The notes under the pieces were generated by a model. The model saw only the letters and a list, made by a program, of their open reading frames with translations, did not search any database and was not told the DNA's origin. From NCBI GenBank assembly GCA_013815535.1, contig JACDGC010000283.1:1-5783 (forward strand): a DNA stretch of 5,783 nucleotides, read 5' to 3'. Below are positions 5,308 through 5,783 of the stretch, in pieces. The translations under genes and the position numbers were made by a program. Each line of letters starts with the position of its first letter. Positions within the stretch are counted from its first letter, which is position 1. Source of the stretch: Ktedonobacterales bacterium. GTDB taxonomy: Bacteria > Chloroflexota > Ktedonobacteria > Ktedonobacterales > JACDGC01.

Positions 5308-5783
5308 ATGCTCTATCGCTTGACGCTCATCGCCCAAAGTTTATCGCGGCGCTTGCCCCAGCGCGTGCGCTGGGCCCTTGGTGGCTTCGTCTGCCAACTC
5401 GTCTACTGGGCTTGGGCCGAGAAACGGCGAAACACCCAGTTCAACATGAGCATCATCCTGGGTCGCCCCATGAGCGACCCCCTGGTGCGTCGCACCGCGC
5501 GGTTGTCATGGCGCAACTATGGCCACTATGTCAGCGATATCTTCGACATCATCAATCATCCCTCTGAATTCTATCTGCGGCGGCTGCATGATGAAACGGA
5601 TCTCGCCCCCGCGCGCGATGGCACCCCCGGCGCTTTTCGGCGCATCGACGAAGCGGTGGCCCCTGGCAAAGGGGCCTTGCTCGTCACAGGGCATTATGGC
5701 AATTATGATGTCGCGGGCGTCGTCATGGCAGCACACCATCCCATCTACGCGCTTGCCGAGAAGCTGCCCGACGCGCGCATGAA
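5308..5783 (+). CDS. LpxL/HtrB-PatA family acyltransferase, N-terminal half, runs off right edge
   Basis: The first 158 residues of a lysophospholipid-type acyltransferase, which transfers a fatty acyl chain from acyl-CoA or acyl-ACP to a lipid or glycolipid at the inner face of the membrane. The family signature HX4D/E is present as HYGNYD (H129 to D134), preceded by GKGALLVTG, the usual strand before the catalytic histidine. The N-terminus (LYRLTLIAQSLSRRLP, then a Trp/Val-rich amphipathic stretch and an RRNTQFN-type motif near 40) matches the usual start of LpxL/PatA-like proteins. The arrangement ALAEKLPDARM after the catalytic motif is also typical. Full-length members are about 290-310 aa, so roughly half is present. 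In bacteria lacking lipid A, such members act more like phosphatidylinositol-mannoside acyltransferases (PatA). The exact acceptor cannot be told. A 183-bp gap from the preceding gene suggests its own transcription unit. Confidence 0.88.
   Translation, partial: MLYRLTLIAQSLSRRLPQRVRWALGGFVCQLVYWAWAEKRRNTQFNMSIILGRPMSDPLVRRTARLSWRNYGHYVSDIFDIINHPSEFYLRRLHDETDLAPARDGTPGAFRRIDEAVAPGKGALLVTGHYGNYDVAGVVMAAHHPIYALAEKLPDARM

Noticed and set aside
5079..5567. Plus-strand open frame overlapping the LURP-one-related gene end and the acyltransferase start
   Set aside because: It is out of frame with two recognisable proteins and shows no domain of its own.
1..5783. CRISPR array, tRNA, rRNA, insertion sequence or attachment site
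   Set aside because: No regularly spaced repeats, cloverleaf-like sequence, transposase motif or long terminal inverted repeat was seen on either strand.

Overview
This 5.8-kb stretch of high-GC bacterial DNA is centred on a Ser/Thr phospho-signalling operon. Several traits together suggest a member of the Chloroflexota: a soluble kinase with an N-terminal zinc ribbon and C-terminal TPRs, a membrane-anchored PP2C phosphatase whose ectodomain carries a Pro/Thr-rich tract, a LURP-one-related (YxjI-like) protein, and an LpxL/PatA-type acyltransferase. This placement is inferred from gene style. There is no rRNA or marker gene in the window, so it is tentative.

Layout. (1) At the left edge, the 5' part of an unrecognised gene runs leftward off the window (1-257, minus strand). 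(2) Positions 258-470 form a divergent regulatory region. It has a near-perfect extended -10 box (386-394), five exact copies of TTGAC/GTCAA within 123 bp, and a GGAGG Shine-Dalgarno that fixes the kinase start at 471. (3) Positions 471-2258 (+) encode a 595-aa kinase: zinc ribbon, kinase domain, about six TPRs, and no membrane segment. (4) Positions 2321-4624 (+) encode a 767-aa single-pass membrane protein: signal peptide, extracellular domain resembling a trypsin/HtrA fold with its serine lost, one transmembrane helix, and a complete cytoplasmic PP2C phosphatase. (5) Positions 4639-5124 (+) encode a 161-aa LURP-one-related protein 14 bp downstream. (6) Positions 5125-5307 are a 183-bp gap with two overlapping hairpins but no clear terminator. 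(7) Positions 5308-5783 (+) encode the first half of a lysophospholipid-type acyltransferase that runs off the right edge.

How they may work together. The three central genes are co-directional with gaps of 62 and 14 bp and are probably one operon. The usual bacterial arrangement (for example PknB/PrkC with PstP/PrpC) puts the sensor ectodomain on the kinase and leaves the phosphatase soluble or simply anchored. Here the kinase is soluble and the phosphatase carries the ectodomain, so the outside signal would act by controlling dephosphorylation. The LURP-one-related protein is a candidate effector or substrate. That last step is inference from gene order only.
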